A stretch of 36,972 nucleotides of DNA from a virus: positions 1 through 36,972 of the IMG/VR virus record IMGVR_UViG_3300010371_000074; one strand, written 5' to 3'. The notes under the pieces were generated by a model. That model saw only the letters and a list, made by a program, of their open reading frames with translations, made no database searches and was not told the DNA's origin. Numbering within the stretch: the stretch's first letter is position 1; every line of letters starts with the position of its first letter. Made by a program: the position numbers and the translations under genes. Below, piece by piece: positions 23,116 through 31,836 of this stretch.

Positions 23116-24107
23116 ATACTGAAAATTTAAAATTGTTAATAGATGAATCTCATAAATGGAATGATGGAAATGGTGATGGAAAATATATTTATAAGGAATA
23201 TTTAATTTCTGAAAAAAATACCGATGATTATTTTATTCAAGACATTTACCACACAAGTGAATATGTAACATCTTTAGGAATAGTACAAGATAGTTATAAT
23301 GGTACACGTAAAAGAAAACAAAAGAAATATATTTGTATTGGGGGACCGAATGCCGGTTCCAAATTAACTTCTAAAGATGCTGGTAAAGATTATAAGGTAT
23401 TTAATAATTCTTATAATTATGGAAAAAAGCAGAAACAACCTAATTCAATTTTAGTTTATTTACCAACTGCATTAAAGGATGATCCAGAATTATTAACTTT
23501 AAATCAAATTCCTACCACAATGACCACAATGAGTGGTAAAAAAATTGATTTAGTAGATCCTGATCCTGCACAAATTGATATTTTTGATATTGCTTGGCAT
23601 TTATCTTTGATTAACCGATACAATGGTGCAACAAATCAACCCTATAATGTGGCACAACATTCTGTCCATGTTTATCAAATGCATTCCAAGTTAATTGAAG
23701 GAAAATTAACAAAGGTAAATCCAATTGAATTAAACCAAGAATCACTACTTCATGATGGTGCTGAATATCTTTTAGGTGATGTTATTCGACCAATGAAATA
23801 TTCACCTGGATTTAAAGAAGTTTATTCAGCTTTAGAATATAAAGTAAATAGAGCCATAGAAAAAGCATTACATTTACATTGTATTGATAAAACTGTGGAA
23901 GTAAACCAGTGTGATAATGATATTTTGATTGAGGAAAGAAAACTTTTAAAATCAAAATCATATCCTGGTGTAGAAAATAACATTTATGTAACAGAAGCAT
24001 GGGATTGGAAAAAATCTTATAACATTTTTATTAAAACATGGTTTGACCTGGAAGAAGAAATAGCAATAAAATTAGGATGTATTATTCCATTTTCACCAGC
24101 AGATTGA
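23112..24107 (+). CDS. YfbR-like HD phosphohydrolase with extra N-terminal domain
   Basis: The C-terminal two thirds of this 331-residue protein match HD phosphohydrolases of the 5'-deoxynucleotidase type: SGKKIDLVDPDPAQIDIFDI near residue 145, YNGATNQPYNVAQHSVHVY near residue 172, LLHDGAEYLLGDVIRPMKY near residue 214. Such enzymes remove phosphate from dNMPs. The first ~130 residues contain KYICIGGPNAGSKLTSKDAG and NSILVYLPTAL and are not part of that family; I do not recognise them. It continues the HD gene by an ATGA overlap, so two HD proteins are made together. Confidence 0.75.
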   Translation: MNTENLKLLIDESHKWNDGNGDGKYIYKEYLISEKNTDDYFIQDIYHTSEYVTSLGIVQDSYNGTRKRKQKKYICIGGPNAGSKLTSKDAGKDYKVFNNSYNYGKKQKQPNSILVYLPTALKDDPELLTLNQIPTTMTTMSGKKIDLVDPDPAQIDIFDIAWHLSLINRYNGATNQPYNVAQHSVHVYQMHSKLIEGKLTKVNPIELNQESLLHDGAEYLLGDVIRPMKYSPGFKEVYSALEYKVNRAIEKALHLHCIDKTVEVNQCDNDILIEERKLLKSKSYPGVENNIYVTEAWDWKKSYNIFIKTWFDLEEEIAIKLGCIIPFSPAD

Positions 24108-24117
24108 AATTAAATCA

Positions 24118-24441
24118 ATGAAACCAATAAATTTTGAATCACATGTAACCATTGAACCTGTATTTGATGAAAAATTTGAATTATTTGAGAAAATAGCGAA
24201 TACTTTCAAATTTAAACCTGCTCATTTGTTAATGATGAAATCCAGATCAGAAACATTAGAAAGATCCAATAAAGATTCATTTTGTACTGGTCATGCAAAG
24301 GATTTTGACATATTAAAAAATAGAACTGAAGAATTAGTTAAGTTATTGGAAGCCAATAATTTTAAAGTATGGAGATATAAAATTGAAGCTACCTTGTTAG
24401 ATATTAAAAAAGAGAGATTATACCAAATTGGGACGACCTAA
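24118..24441 (+). CDS. Hypothetical protein before UvsX
   Basis: The 107-residue product contains ESHVTIEPVFDEKFELF at the start, then DSFCTGHAKDFDILKNR near residue 58 and WRYKIEATLLDI near residue 86. I have a sense of a conserved bacterial/phage family with this H-x-T, K-D, R-Y-K-I-E pattern but cannot name its function. The HVT motif resembles one half of 2H phosphoesterases, but the second HxT is missing. It overlaps UvsX by 14 bases. Confidence 0.6.
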   Translation: MKPINFESHVTIEPVFDEKFELFEKIANTFKFKPAHLLMMKSRSETLERSNKDSFCTGHAKDFDILKNRTEELVKLLEANNFKVWRYKIEATLLDIKKERLYQIGTT

Positions 24442-25564
24442 GAGATCAGAAGAAAATAAAAAATCAGAAAAAATAGTAGATATTAAAACCTACCTTGGTG
24501 TACTTGAAAATGAATGGGCTACCGTAGCCGAAGATGGTATTCCATCAGCAGATATTACTGGATATATTGATACCGGTGCATATATGGTTAATGCATTGGT
24601 TTGTGGTTCAATTTTTGGTGGATTTCCAGATAATAAAATTACCATGCTAGCCGGTGATCCTGGGGTTGGTAAGACATTTACAATCATTTCGACTATTTTA
24701 GCTTGGCAAAAAGATCCTAATGCTATTGTGATTTTTTATGAATCAGAATCAGCTATTACCAAGAAAATGCTGGTTGAACGTGGTGTAGATACTAAACGTG
24801 TTCTTATTGCACCAATTGAAACCGCTCAAGAATTCCGTACACAATCTTTAAAATTTGTTGAAAAGCATCTATCAATACCAGAAAATAAACGTCTAAAGGT
24901 ATTGTTACTTTTTGATTCAATGGGTAACGTTTCCACTTCAAAGGAAATGACTGATTCGACAAGTGGTAAAGATACTCAAGATATGACAAGAGCAAAACTC
25001 TTTAAGTCTATCTTCCGTACCTTAACATTAAAACTTGGTAAAGCTAAAACAGCTTTAATTGTTACTAACCACACTTATGAAACTCAGGAAATGTTTTCCA
25101 AGAGAATTGCATCTGGTGGTAAAGGTGGACAATATGGATCATCAAATATTTTGTTTATTTCTAAAGCAAAAATGAAAGAAAAACAAGGTGGTAAAGATGT
25201 CCAAATTGGTGCGCTTATTCGATATACATTAGCAAAAGGTAGAGAAACAATTGAAGGAAAATCTGTTCAAGTTATTTTAAATTATAAGAAAGGATTAAAC
25301 CGATATTCTGGATTACTTGAATTTGCTGTAAATAAAGGTTTAATTTCAAGGGATGGTAATTCTTATGTTAAGGATGAAGAAAAATGGAGTTTAAAGGATG
25401 TTTATAAGGATCCTACCACATTTTTTGATCAAGAATTATTAAACAAAATTGACGTAGAAACTCGAAAAGAATTTAATTTTGGTGGTGTAATAGATAATGA
25501 GGAAGAAAATGATTTAGATACAATTGAAGAATCGGAAGAAACTGAGGATGAATCAGAAGAATAA
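24428..25564 (+). CDS. uvsX: UvsX recombinase (RecA-like)
   Basis: The 378-residue protein is a RecA-fold strand-exchange ATPase as in T4 (UvsX 391). It has Walker A AGDPGVGKTF near residue 75, Walker B KVLLLFDSMGNVS near residue 155, and a TALIVTNHTYET segment followed by GGKGGQYGSSNILFISKAK near residue 230. The C-terminus is strongly acidic (EESEETEDESEE), typical of UvsX/RecA. The start is taken as TTG 24428, since the next ATG would remove the first 50 residues; no strong Shine-Dalgarno is seen and coupling to the upstream gene is likely. Confidence 0.93.
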   Translation: MGRPKRSEENKKSEKIVDIKTYLGVLENEWATVAEDGIPSADITGYIDTGAYMVNALVCGSIFGGFPDNKITMLAGDPGVGKTFTIISTILAWQKDPNAIVIFYESESAITKKMLVERGVDTKRVLIAPIETAQEFRTQSLKFVEKHLSIPENKRLKVLLLFDSMGNVSTSKEMTDSTSGKDTQDMTRAKLFKSIFRTLTLKLGKAKTALIVTNHTYETQEMFSKRIASGGKGGQYGSSNILFISKAKMKEKQGGKDVQIGALIRYTLAKGRETIEGKSVQVILNYKKGLNRYSGLLEFAVNKGLISRDGNSYVKDEEKWSLKDVYKDPTTFFDQELLNKIDVETRKEFNFGGVIDNEEENDLDTIEESEETEDESEE

Positions 25565-25823
25565 ACCATTTAAGGTAGTAGAAAAACAAGTAAATAATGA
25601 AACTATCATAGGAATTATGATTACAGAAGGTTCCTATGATGGTTTGGTTGTTAATTTCCAAAATATTAAATTTGATTATGATCAAAAAATGGTTGAATAT
25701 GAATATCGAATTTTAGATAAACCAAATAAAATTCCAAATTCATCTTTATATTCTCCTGATTTGGATGAATTGCTAAAAACTATCATTCTTGATATGATTA
25801 AAACAGTGGCACAAACAGAGTAA
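25548..25823 (+). CDS. Hypothetical protein between uvsX and the helicase
   Basis: The 91-residue product (ATG 25548; a TTG at 25524 would give a longer form) contains GIMITEGSYDGLVVNFQNI and EYRILDKPNKIPNSSLYSP. In T4 this position holds gene 40 (a membrane protein), but there is no membrane segment here and no similarity was recognised. It overlaps the acidic tail of UvsX by 17 bases and abuts the helicase start. Confidence 0.55.
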   Translation: MNQKNKPFKVVEKQVNNETIIGIMITEGSYDGLVVNFQNIKFDYDQKMVEYEYRILDKPNKIPNSSLYSPDLDELLKTIILDMIKTVAQTE

Positions 25824-27326
25824 ATGGAACAAAATTTATCGGATATTATTATTCGTGAATTAATCCATAATGAACCATACAACAGAAAAGTTTTACCATT
25901 CTTAAAACAAGAATATTTTTCAGAGGAACATGCTGATGTATTTCAATTAATTGGTGATTTTGTAAACAAATACAATAAATTACCAACTATAGAAGTTATT
26001 AAAATAGAAGCATCTAATAAGGAATTTACCGAACAAAAAATGGATTCGGTAAATAACTTATTGGATTCATTCAAAAAGAAAGATAATGTTAATTTAGATT
26101 GGTTAGTTACAAATACTGAGAAATATTGCCAATCTGCTGCAATTGATAATGCATTAACAGAATCTATTTTAATTACTCAAGGCAAACATAAAACACTTGA
26201 TAAAGGATCTATACCAAAGATTCTGCAAGATGCTTTAGCGGTTTCTTTTGATTCAAAAATTGGTCATGATTATTTGGAAGATTATGAGGCGAGATATGAT
26301 TTGCTTCATTCACCAAAACAGAAGATACCATTTCATTTAACATTATTCAATAAAATTACTCGGGGAGGAGTTCAAAGAAAAACTTTAAATCTTGTTTCAG
26401 CGGCTTCTGGTGTTGGTAAAACAATTTTTCTTTGTGATTTAGCAGCACATTATTTGTCTATTGGTTATAACGTAATGTATTTTACGTTAGAAATGGCTGA
26501 AGAATTAATTGGTAATAGAATTGATGCTAATTTACTGGATATTTCTTTGGATCATTTAGATACATGGACTAAAGAAAAATATATGAAACGGATGCAGGAA
26601 ATTAAAAATAAATATCCTGCAAAGTTATTAATTAAAGAATTTCCACCATCTAGTGCTCATGTAGGACATTTTCGGCATGTAATCCATGAGGCAAAGATAA
26701 AAAAGAATTTTATACCAGATGTAATTATTTCGGATTATTTAGGTATTGCCTTATCAGCAAGATTAAAAAGTAGATATGCTTCCTCTTCTGAACGTTCGAT
26801 GATTTTAAAAGCTGTTGCCGAAGAATATAGGGGAATGGCAATTGAGTTAAATGTACCATTTTGGTCTGCTGTCCAATTTAAACGATCTGATGACATACCA
26901 TCTGGTAACGTTGATATGGATACAATTGGTGAAAGTGTTGGTATTCAACAAACAATGGATTTTGGAATTGGATTAGTAGAAAATGAAGCATTGGAAAAAT
27001 TAGGTCAAGTTTTAGGTATCCAATTAAAAAATAGATATAATTCAAAATCCAATCCACGAAAATTTCTAATTGGTTTAGAAAAACCAAAGATGAAATTTTA
27101 TGACATTGAAGAATCTGCTCAAAAATCTATAGAAAAGATTGTGGATCCAGAAATAGATGAGTATAATGAAATAGCAGATAAGATTGAAGAAGATGAAAAG
27201 GATATGAAAATTCGGATTTCAAAAGAAAAAGAAAGTGAATCTTATAAATCCGGTTATCATCATCAACATTTAAATGGTTTAAATAGAAAGGATAAAAAAT
27301 CTAAGTTTTCAGGATTAAAAGTTTAA
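25824..27326 (+). CDS. 41: Replicative DNA helicase (gp41, DnaB-like)
   Basis: The 500-residue protein has the DnaB/gp41 layout: a helical N-terminal domain to about residue 150, then RecA-fold motor with Walker A SAASGVGKTIF near residue 190, YFTLEMAEELIGNRIDA (DnaB motif H1a-like), Walker B DVIISDYLGIA near residue 300, and SAVQFKRSD near residue 350. It unwinds DNA ahead of gp43 as a hexamer. A charged low-complexity C-terminus (after residue ~440) follows. No primase (gp61) lies in this window. Confidence 0.93.
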   Translation: MEQNLSDIIIRELIHNEPYNRKVLPFLKQEYFSEEHADVFQLIGDFVNKYNKLPTIEVIKIEASNKEFTEQKMDSVNNLLDSFKKKDNVNLDWLVTNTEKYCQSAAIDNALTESILITQGKHKTLDKGSIPKILQDALAVSFDSKIGHDYLEDYEARYDLLHSPKQKIPFHLTLFNKITRGGVQRKTLNLVSAASGVGKTIFLCDLAAHYLSIGYNVMYFTLEMAEELIGNRIDANLLDISLDHLDTWTKEKYMKRMQEIKNKYPAKLLIKEFPPSSAHVGHFRHVIHEAKIKKNFIPDVIISDYLGIALSARLKSRYASSSERSMILKAVAEEYRGMAIELNVPFWSAVQFKRSDDIPSGNVDMDTIGESVGIQQTMDFGIGLVENEALEKLGQVLGIQLKNRYNSKSNPRKFLIGLEKPKMKFYDIEESAQKSIEKIVDPEIDEYNEIADKIEEDEKDMKIRISKEKESESYKSGYHHQHLNGLNRKDKKSKFSGLKV

Positions 27327-27329
27327 CAT

Positions 27330-27689
27330 ATGGTGTTTTTAATTTTAGGATTTGTTGTAGTTTTAGGATTGTCAATTTGGTGCGCTTATAATTTTGGTTT
27401 TGCTTTAGGGGAGACTAAATCTAAGGTGGTAAATGATGATTATAAAATTGTAGTTACACAAGGTAATAAAAAGCAAACTAGATTTGCTAGATTTGGTATC
27501 TATAAAAATGATAATTTAGTTTTCGATTGTAAACAAAGTAATATCTTACCACAATTCATTTTTAATATTCTGGGTGAAAAATATACTATTTTTCAATATG
27601 ATGGTGAAGATTTGCCATCATATTTTGAAGAATTTATTCATAAAACACCTGAAGTGGAATATGATGGAGGTCCGAGTGGTATTGAATAA
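27330..27689 (+). CDS. Single-pass membrane protein
   Basis: The 119-residue product has one N-terminal membrane segment (residues 2-25, VFLILGFVVVLGLSIWC) and then a soluble domain with KIVVTQGNKKQTRFARFGIYK and YTIFQYDGEDLPSYF. No family is recognised. It starts 3 bases after the helicase stop. Confidence 0.55.
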   Translation: MVFLILGFVVVLGLSIWCAYNFGFALGETKSKVVNDDYKIVVTQGNKKQTRFARFGIYKNDNLVFDCKQSNILPQFIFNILGEKYTIFQYDGEDLPSYFEEFIHKTPEVEYDGGPSGIE

Positions 27690-27692
27690 AAA

Positions 27693-28133
27693 ATGTCTCT
27701 AGATCCAAGTGACCCGAAACACCTACGATATATGGAATTCTTGGAAAATAAAATTAAATCAAATAGTTTTATCAATTCCAAGAATGCCCGGTTAGCATCA
27801 GCTTTGGTATATAAGGGTGATATTGTATCAACAGGATTTAATGAAAAACGGACACATCCATTTCAACAAAAATTTTCATCTACGATCCACAATATCTACT
27901 TACATGCCGAAACAAATGCTATCCGATTAGGTGTTAGGTTTTTGAGTGATAGGGAATTGGAAAAATCAATTCTTTATATTTGTCGATTATCGTATGAAGA
28001 TACGAATAAAAAGAAAATGTTTTGGAACTTAGCACATCCTTGTAATGGATGTATTCGATGTATTTCAAGTTTTGGTATTAGAAAAGTGGTTTATACCACA
28101 GGAAATAATTTACATCCTCTGGAGGTTTTATGA
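27693..28133 (+). CDS. Deoxycytidylate/cytidine deaminase-like protein
   Basis: The 146-residue protein shows the cytidine deaminase zinc site: LHAETNAI near residue 70 (HAE: zinc ligand and catalytic Glu) and HPCNGCIRCI near residue 114 (PCxxC: two zinc ligands). It would convert dCMP to dUMP, or act on free or tRNA/DNA cytosine; dCMP deaminase fits the dUTPase and thymidylate kinase here. It overlaps a small membrane protein gene by 4 bases. Confidence 0.83.
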   Translation: MSLDPSDPKHLRYMEFLENKIKSNSFINSKNARLASALVYKGDIVSTGFNEKRTHPFQQKFSSTIHNIYLHAETNAIRLGVRFLSDRELEKSILYICRLSYEDTNKKKMFWNLAHPCNGCIRCISSFGIRKVVYTTGNNLHPLEVL

Positions 28134-28282
28134 TTGAATGGAATATTGTTTGGTCATTTCTTATGGGTTTAGGAATTACATGTGGTATTATTTTTGTTAT
28201 TTGGTTAATATTTCAATTAATTTGTTTAATGGTTTTAGCTAAAGGTATTACAGGATCATTCTTTGGTTTCTTTAGAAAATAA
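28130..28282 (+). CDS. Small membrane protein (50 residues)
   Basis: An ATG inside the last codon of the deaminase opens a 50-residue frame that is mostly hydrophobic (for example GLGITCGIIFVIWLIFQLI), with one long or two short membrane segments and a short tail FFGFFRK. Its TAA shares one base with the next ATG (TAATG). Its precise fit between neighbours supports it. Holin-like action is conceivable but unsupported. Confidence 0.6.
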   Translation: MIEWNIVWSFLMGLGITCGIIFVIWLIFQLICLMVLAKGITGSFFGFFRK

Positions 28283-29403
28283 TGGCTCAGTTACGATCCA
28301 CAGGATTTGGTCGATTATCTAAATATAATTCTGGGATTATTGAAATTCTAAATCAATCTTTTGAAACTGGTTCACCAGTTTCATTTGGTCCAAATCAACA
28401 CATTGTAAAAAATAATCACTTTAATAAAAATCAATTAATACAATATGTTGATTTGGTTTCTTTAGGTAAAGAAAAAGAAGCATTAAAATTATTATTGGAG
28501 ATAGAAACTCCAAATAGACCTACCATTACATTTGGTTCATTATCAAAACCAAAAATTAATTATAATTTTGGTGATATTACAGAAGCAATTTTAGCTATTG
28601 CTTTATATTGTAGATTTTCATGTAAAAAAGAAATAGAGGAAAATGATGTATATGACCAATTAGAATTGATAGATTTGTGTCTTGGTTTAATCATTAAAAT
28701 TCCAGAATCTAGTTTAAATTTTTTGAAAGATGAAAAGAATCAAGAATTTTTAAAACCAATCATTACCTCTTGTATTAAATTTACTAATTTATTAAAAATT
28801 CCAAAAGGAGAGCATATTTGGGTAATTTGTGATGGAATTTCACATGCTAAAACTGCAAAAGAAGATGTAAGTGTTATTTGTGATGGAAAAACAATTCATA
28901 AATTTTCTGTAAAATATGGTGATGTAAAGCAATTCGGACAGGTCTCCGGATCAACGTTTCAAAAACAATGTGAATTATGGAAATCTTTATTGAATTTGGA
29001 TTTAGAATTTTTGGAATGTGTTTTTGATGATTCCGATATTTTAATGTCTACCAATTTGGTATATGCCTTTGTAGCACATACCTTTAATCAATTGGATTTA
29101 AAAAATAATTTAGGTAATGGTATCAATTATTTTATTTCAAGAAATGATTCCAGTATCCAATTAGTACAATTTAAATCTAAAAGAGAAATTTATTTCTTTG
29201 ATACCACAAAGATATATGATACACTGAAACTAGAAAATATATCATCACAATTTGATACGAATGATGATTTTAAACCAAAAGTAATGTTCGAGGATATTCT
29301 GACCGTAAGGATAAAAATGGAATCAACATTAAAAGGTTTATATATGAGAAATTATTTGGAAAAGGAAAAAGGATTTACTCAGTTATTTGGTAAACAAATT
29401 TAG
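28282..29403 (+). CDS. Phage protein with possible PD-(D/E)XK-like core
   Basis: The 373-residue protein is not securely recognised. Its clearest segment, near residues 183-225, has EDVSVICDGKTIHKFSVKYGDVKQFGQVSG. This resembles a nuclease core with Asp, then strand K-F-S-V-K, and I recall similar SxKxGxVKQFGQ segments in T4-like marine phage proteins. There is a YLEKEKGFTQLFGKQI end. A PD-(D/E)XK nuclease or a domain of different function are both possible. It stops at TAG, and the next gene follows in the same frame after two codons. Confidence 0.5.
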   Translation: MAQLRSTGFGRLSKYNSGIIEILNQSFETGSPVSFGPNQHIVKNNHFNKNQLIQYVDLVSLGKEKEALKLLLEIETPNRPTITFGSLSKPKINYNFGDITEAILAIALYCRFSCKKEIEENDVYDQLELIDLCLGLIIKIPESSLNFLKDEKNQEFLKPIITSCIKFTNLLKIPKGEHIWVICDGISHAKTAKEDVSVICDGKTIHKFSVKYGDVKQFGQVSGSTFQKQCELWKSLLNLDLEFLECVFDDSDILMSTNLVYAFVAHTFNQLDLKNNLGNGINYFISRNDSSIQLVQFKSKREIYFFDTTKIYDTLKLENISSQFDTNDDFKPKVMFEDILTVRIKMESTLKGLYMRNYLEKEKGFTQLFGKQI

Positions 29404-29409
29404 AAATTT

Positions 29410-29604
29410 ATGTCAGATTTTTCTAGTGGAAAACAACCTTGTCAAAATTTAAAAAGACAATTGGAAGAAAATGAATATGTCATTTGGCCAAATGTCCATA
29501 TTTGTTTAATTTGTGGTAAATTGGTTTCTTATTGCGAAAATTGTAGAAAAGATCATCATGTAGATGGTTATGAATCATGTATTCCTTTGGAGATTATAGA
29601 TTAA
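29410..29604 (+). CDS. Small zinc-binding protein
   Basis: The 64-residue product has CLICGK near residue 33 and CENCRKDHHVDGYESC, which give a CxxC...CxxC zinc site. It is reminiscent of small zinc-finger phage proteins; no function is known. Its ATG lies 6 bases after the TAG of the preceding gene, in frame with it. Confidence 0.6.
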   Translation: MSDFSSGKQPCQNLKRQLEENEYVIWPNVHICLICGKLVSYCENCRKDHHVDGYESCIPLEIID

Positions 29605-29838
29605 ATGGTATTCAAAACAAATAATTCTACATATGAAGTAGATGGAATGGAAATTAGGAGAATCTCTGGAACCAATCCACCTACTAACCATTTTTCGCCT
29701 GATGGCGAATGGAAAACATTTAAAGACATTAGTTCTATCCAAATTAATTATCCTGTTTGGATCTCCTGGCTAGATGGTAAATATACACAAACTTCTGTTG
29801 TACAATTTATTGAAATTCAGGATCCAATGAATGCATGA
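29605..29838 (+). CDS. Small hypothetical protein
   Basis: The 77-residue product abuts the upstream stop and overlaps the ligase-like gene by 8 bases. It has a beta-rich pattern, with GMEIRRISGTNPPTNHFSPDGEWKTF-like turns (split: GMEIRRISG, then HFSPDGEWKTF) and WISWLDGKYTQTS. No family is recognised. Confidence 0.5.
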   Translation: MVFKTNNSTYEVDGMEIRRISGTNPPTNHFSPDGEWKTFKDISSIQINYPVWISWLDGKYTQTSVVQFIEIQDPMNA

Positions 29839-30799
29839 TCATATTGAACATTTGGAAGATTTATTACTTACTGGTGAATTGAAAAAATTAACTGAGATTT
29901 TACAAGATATTATTCTTAATAGAGTCCAATATTCTATAAAATATGATGGTTCACCTGCTTTAGTTTTTGGTAAAGATCCAAATACACAAAAAATTTTTGT
30001 TGGAACTAAATCTGCTTTTAATAAAAAGAAAAAAATTAGATGTACTACACCAAATGAAATTGATGAACATTACCACAATAAACCATTTTGTGGTGCTTTA
30101 CAGTGTTTGTTAGAACATTTAAAACCATTTTCTTTAAATGAAATTATTCAATCTGATATGTTATGGTTTAAAGGATTAATCAATGAATATGAATTTACCA
30201 AGAATTTTTTACATTCAAAACCAAATACAATTGAATATATTTTACCAAAACCTGCGGAACAAATTTCTTTAATTATAGTTCCTCATTCTCAAACCAATCA
30301 TTTCTTAATTGATAATAATTATTTTCAACCAATTAATCAAATTACTTTAAATGAATTATTAATGTGTGGAATTGGTATTATAGATCCAAGAATTTTTTCT
30401 TTTAGTTTAAAAAATATCAAAAATATTACAGAAATAATTATTGATATTAAGGATGATGTAAGTTTTACTTATGATCCTGATGATAAAAAACTAGTTAATG
30501 ATTTATTAAGGAATGATGAATATTACAATTTTCCTGTATCCATGAAATGGAAATATTATCAAGACCTAATTAACATTAAAGAAAGTTTATATGATCAATT
30601 AAATCGGTTTGTATTATCAAGAAATATAATATCATTACCGTATCTAAATAATTTTGGTTATTATCACGAAGGATTTGTAGTTTCTAATAAAGATATTATA
30701 GTAAAAATTGTTGATCGTACCTTGTTTAGTAAACAAAATTTCTTGGAAAAAGATGCAATTTACAGAAAAAAATCTAAACCAATTTCTCAAGGAAGCTAA
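29831..30799 (+). CDS. Ligase-like nucleotidyltransferase (KxDG protein)
   Basis: The 322-residue protein has YSIKYDGSPALVFGKD with Lys37 in a KxDG motif I, as in the ATP-grasp of RNA and DNA ligases and related T4-like phage proteins (IKWDGSPA...). Later it has motif IV HEGFVVS and motif V DIIVKIVDR near residues 280-300. This combination suggests adenylation through Lys37, and it probably belongs to the conserved ligase-like family of T4-like marine phages, whose substrate is unknown. It overlaps the nucleotidyltransferase/Acb1-like gene by 47 bases, so the two probably work together. Confidence 0.72.
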   Translation: MHDHIEHLEDLLLTGELKKLTEILQDIILNRVQYSIKYDGSPALVFGKDPNTQKIFVGTKSAFNKKKKIRCTTPNEIDEHYHNKPFCGALQCLLEHLKPFSLNEIIQSDMLWFKGLINEYEFTKNFLHSKPNTIEYILPKPAEQISLIIVPHSQTNHFLIDNNYFQPINQITLNELLMCGIGIIDPRIFSFSLKNIKNITEIIIDIKDDVSFTYDPDDKKLVNDLLRNDEYYNFPVSMKWKYYQDLINIKESLYDQLNRFVLSRNIISLPYLNNFGYYHEGFVVSNKDIIVKIVDRTLFSKQNFLEKDAIYRKKSKPISQGS

Positions 30800-31823
30800 T
30801 GAAAATTACAAGTCCATTAGTTTTACATTCATGCGGGCAAATCCGCCTACAATTGGTCATCAAAAAGTACTTTCAAAATTAGATACTATTTCACGATCCT
30901 ATCATACAGAATCTAAAGTATACCTTTCTCATACACAAGATAAAAAGAAAAATCCATTAACATTTGAAGAAAAAGTCCATATTTTTGAAAAAGCTTTTCC
31001 GAAAATAAATATTGAAAAAGATTCAAATATTAGAACCATTTTTGATGTTTTGGAATCTTTAAATGAACAAGGTTATAAGAAAGTAAATTTGGTAGTTGGT
31101 AGTGATAGAAAAGCAGAATTTGATCATATTATTCCACCCTATCTAAAAGAATATAATTTTGATAAATTCCAAATCATTTCCGCTGGTAATAGAATTGTTG
31201 AAAGCTTTGATGATATTGATATGTCTGCTACCAAATTACGGGAATTTGCAATAAATGGTAATTTAGAGGCATTCAAGTCTGGTTGTTTTTTTAATCTTTC
31301 CGAAGAATTTAAAACCGTAATCTATTATAAAATCCGTGAAAGATTGATTAAAGAAGAGATATTTCAACATCCAAAGATGGGAACATATTCCTGTTTTAAA
31401 TTGGATGAAGAATCTTCTAATAATTTACATAAATGGTCCAAATCAAATGGTATTGAAAATATTTTGCAACCACACGAATATCATTCAACTGTAGTTTACT
31501 CTCCAACAGCAAATGTGGATGATGTTTATATCCCATATTCTAGTGAACCATTTCAAATTCATCCAAATACATATAAAATTGGTATTTTAGGTGAGGCATT
31601 AGTTTTACATTATGATCATGAAATACCAAGAAATCAATTTAAACATTCTATTGCAATTGGTGCTCATACCGAATTTCCTGATTACCAACCTCATATTTCT
31701 TTATCTTATAAATCTTCAGTAATTCCTGAAAATCCACCAAATTTTCCAATTACTTTACATCATGAAAAAGTAGAACCATTGAATCCAGAAGGATTTGATA
31801 CTTCCAAATATATTAAACAATAA
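30753..31823 (+). CDS. NMNAT-like nucleotidyltransferase fused to Acb1-like 2H phosphoesterase
   Basis: The N-terminal half of this 356-residue protein is a HxGH-type nucleotidyltransferase: FMRANPPTIGHQKVL at residues 26-40, and SATKLREFA near residue 158 (family ISSTxxR). Such domains make NAD or activate nucleotides. The C-terminal half has LHKWSKSNGI, HSTVVYS with His244/Thr246, and YQPHISLSY with His314/Ser316, the two HxT/S motifs and surrounding pattern of T4 Acb1, the anti-CBASS phosphodiesterase that cleaves cyclic nucleotide signals. ATG 30753 is preferred over TTG 30708; it follows a GGA-rich stretch. The gene overlaps the ligase-like gene by 47 bases. Confidence 0.78.
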   Translation: MQFTEKNLNQFLKEANENYKSISFTFMRANPPTIGHQKVLSKLDTISRSYHTESKVYLSHTQDKKKNPLTFEEKVHIFEKAFPKINIEKDSNIRTIFDVLESLNEQGYKKVNLVVGSDRKAEFDHIIPPYLKEYNFDKFQIISAGNRIVESFDDIDMSATKLREFAINGNLEAFKSGCFFNLSEEFKTVIYYKIRERLIKEEIFQHPKMGTYSCFKLDEESSNNLHKWSKSNGIENILQPHEYHSTVVYSPTANVDDVYIPYSSEPFQIHPNTYKIGILGEALVLHYDHEIPRNQFKHSIAIGAHTEFPDYQPHISLSYKSSVIPENPPNFPITLHHEKVEPLNPEGFDTSKYIKQ

Positions 31824-31836
31824 ATAAATCAGAGAA

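Noticed and set aside
30708-30752. TTG start for the nucleotidyltransferase/Acb1-like gene
   Set aside because: It would lengthen the overlap with the ligase-like gene to 92 bases and adds residues unlike the family; ATG 30753 fits better.
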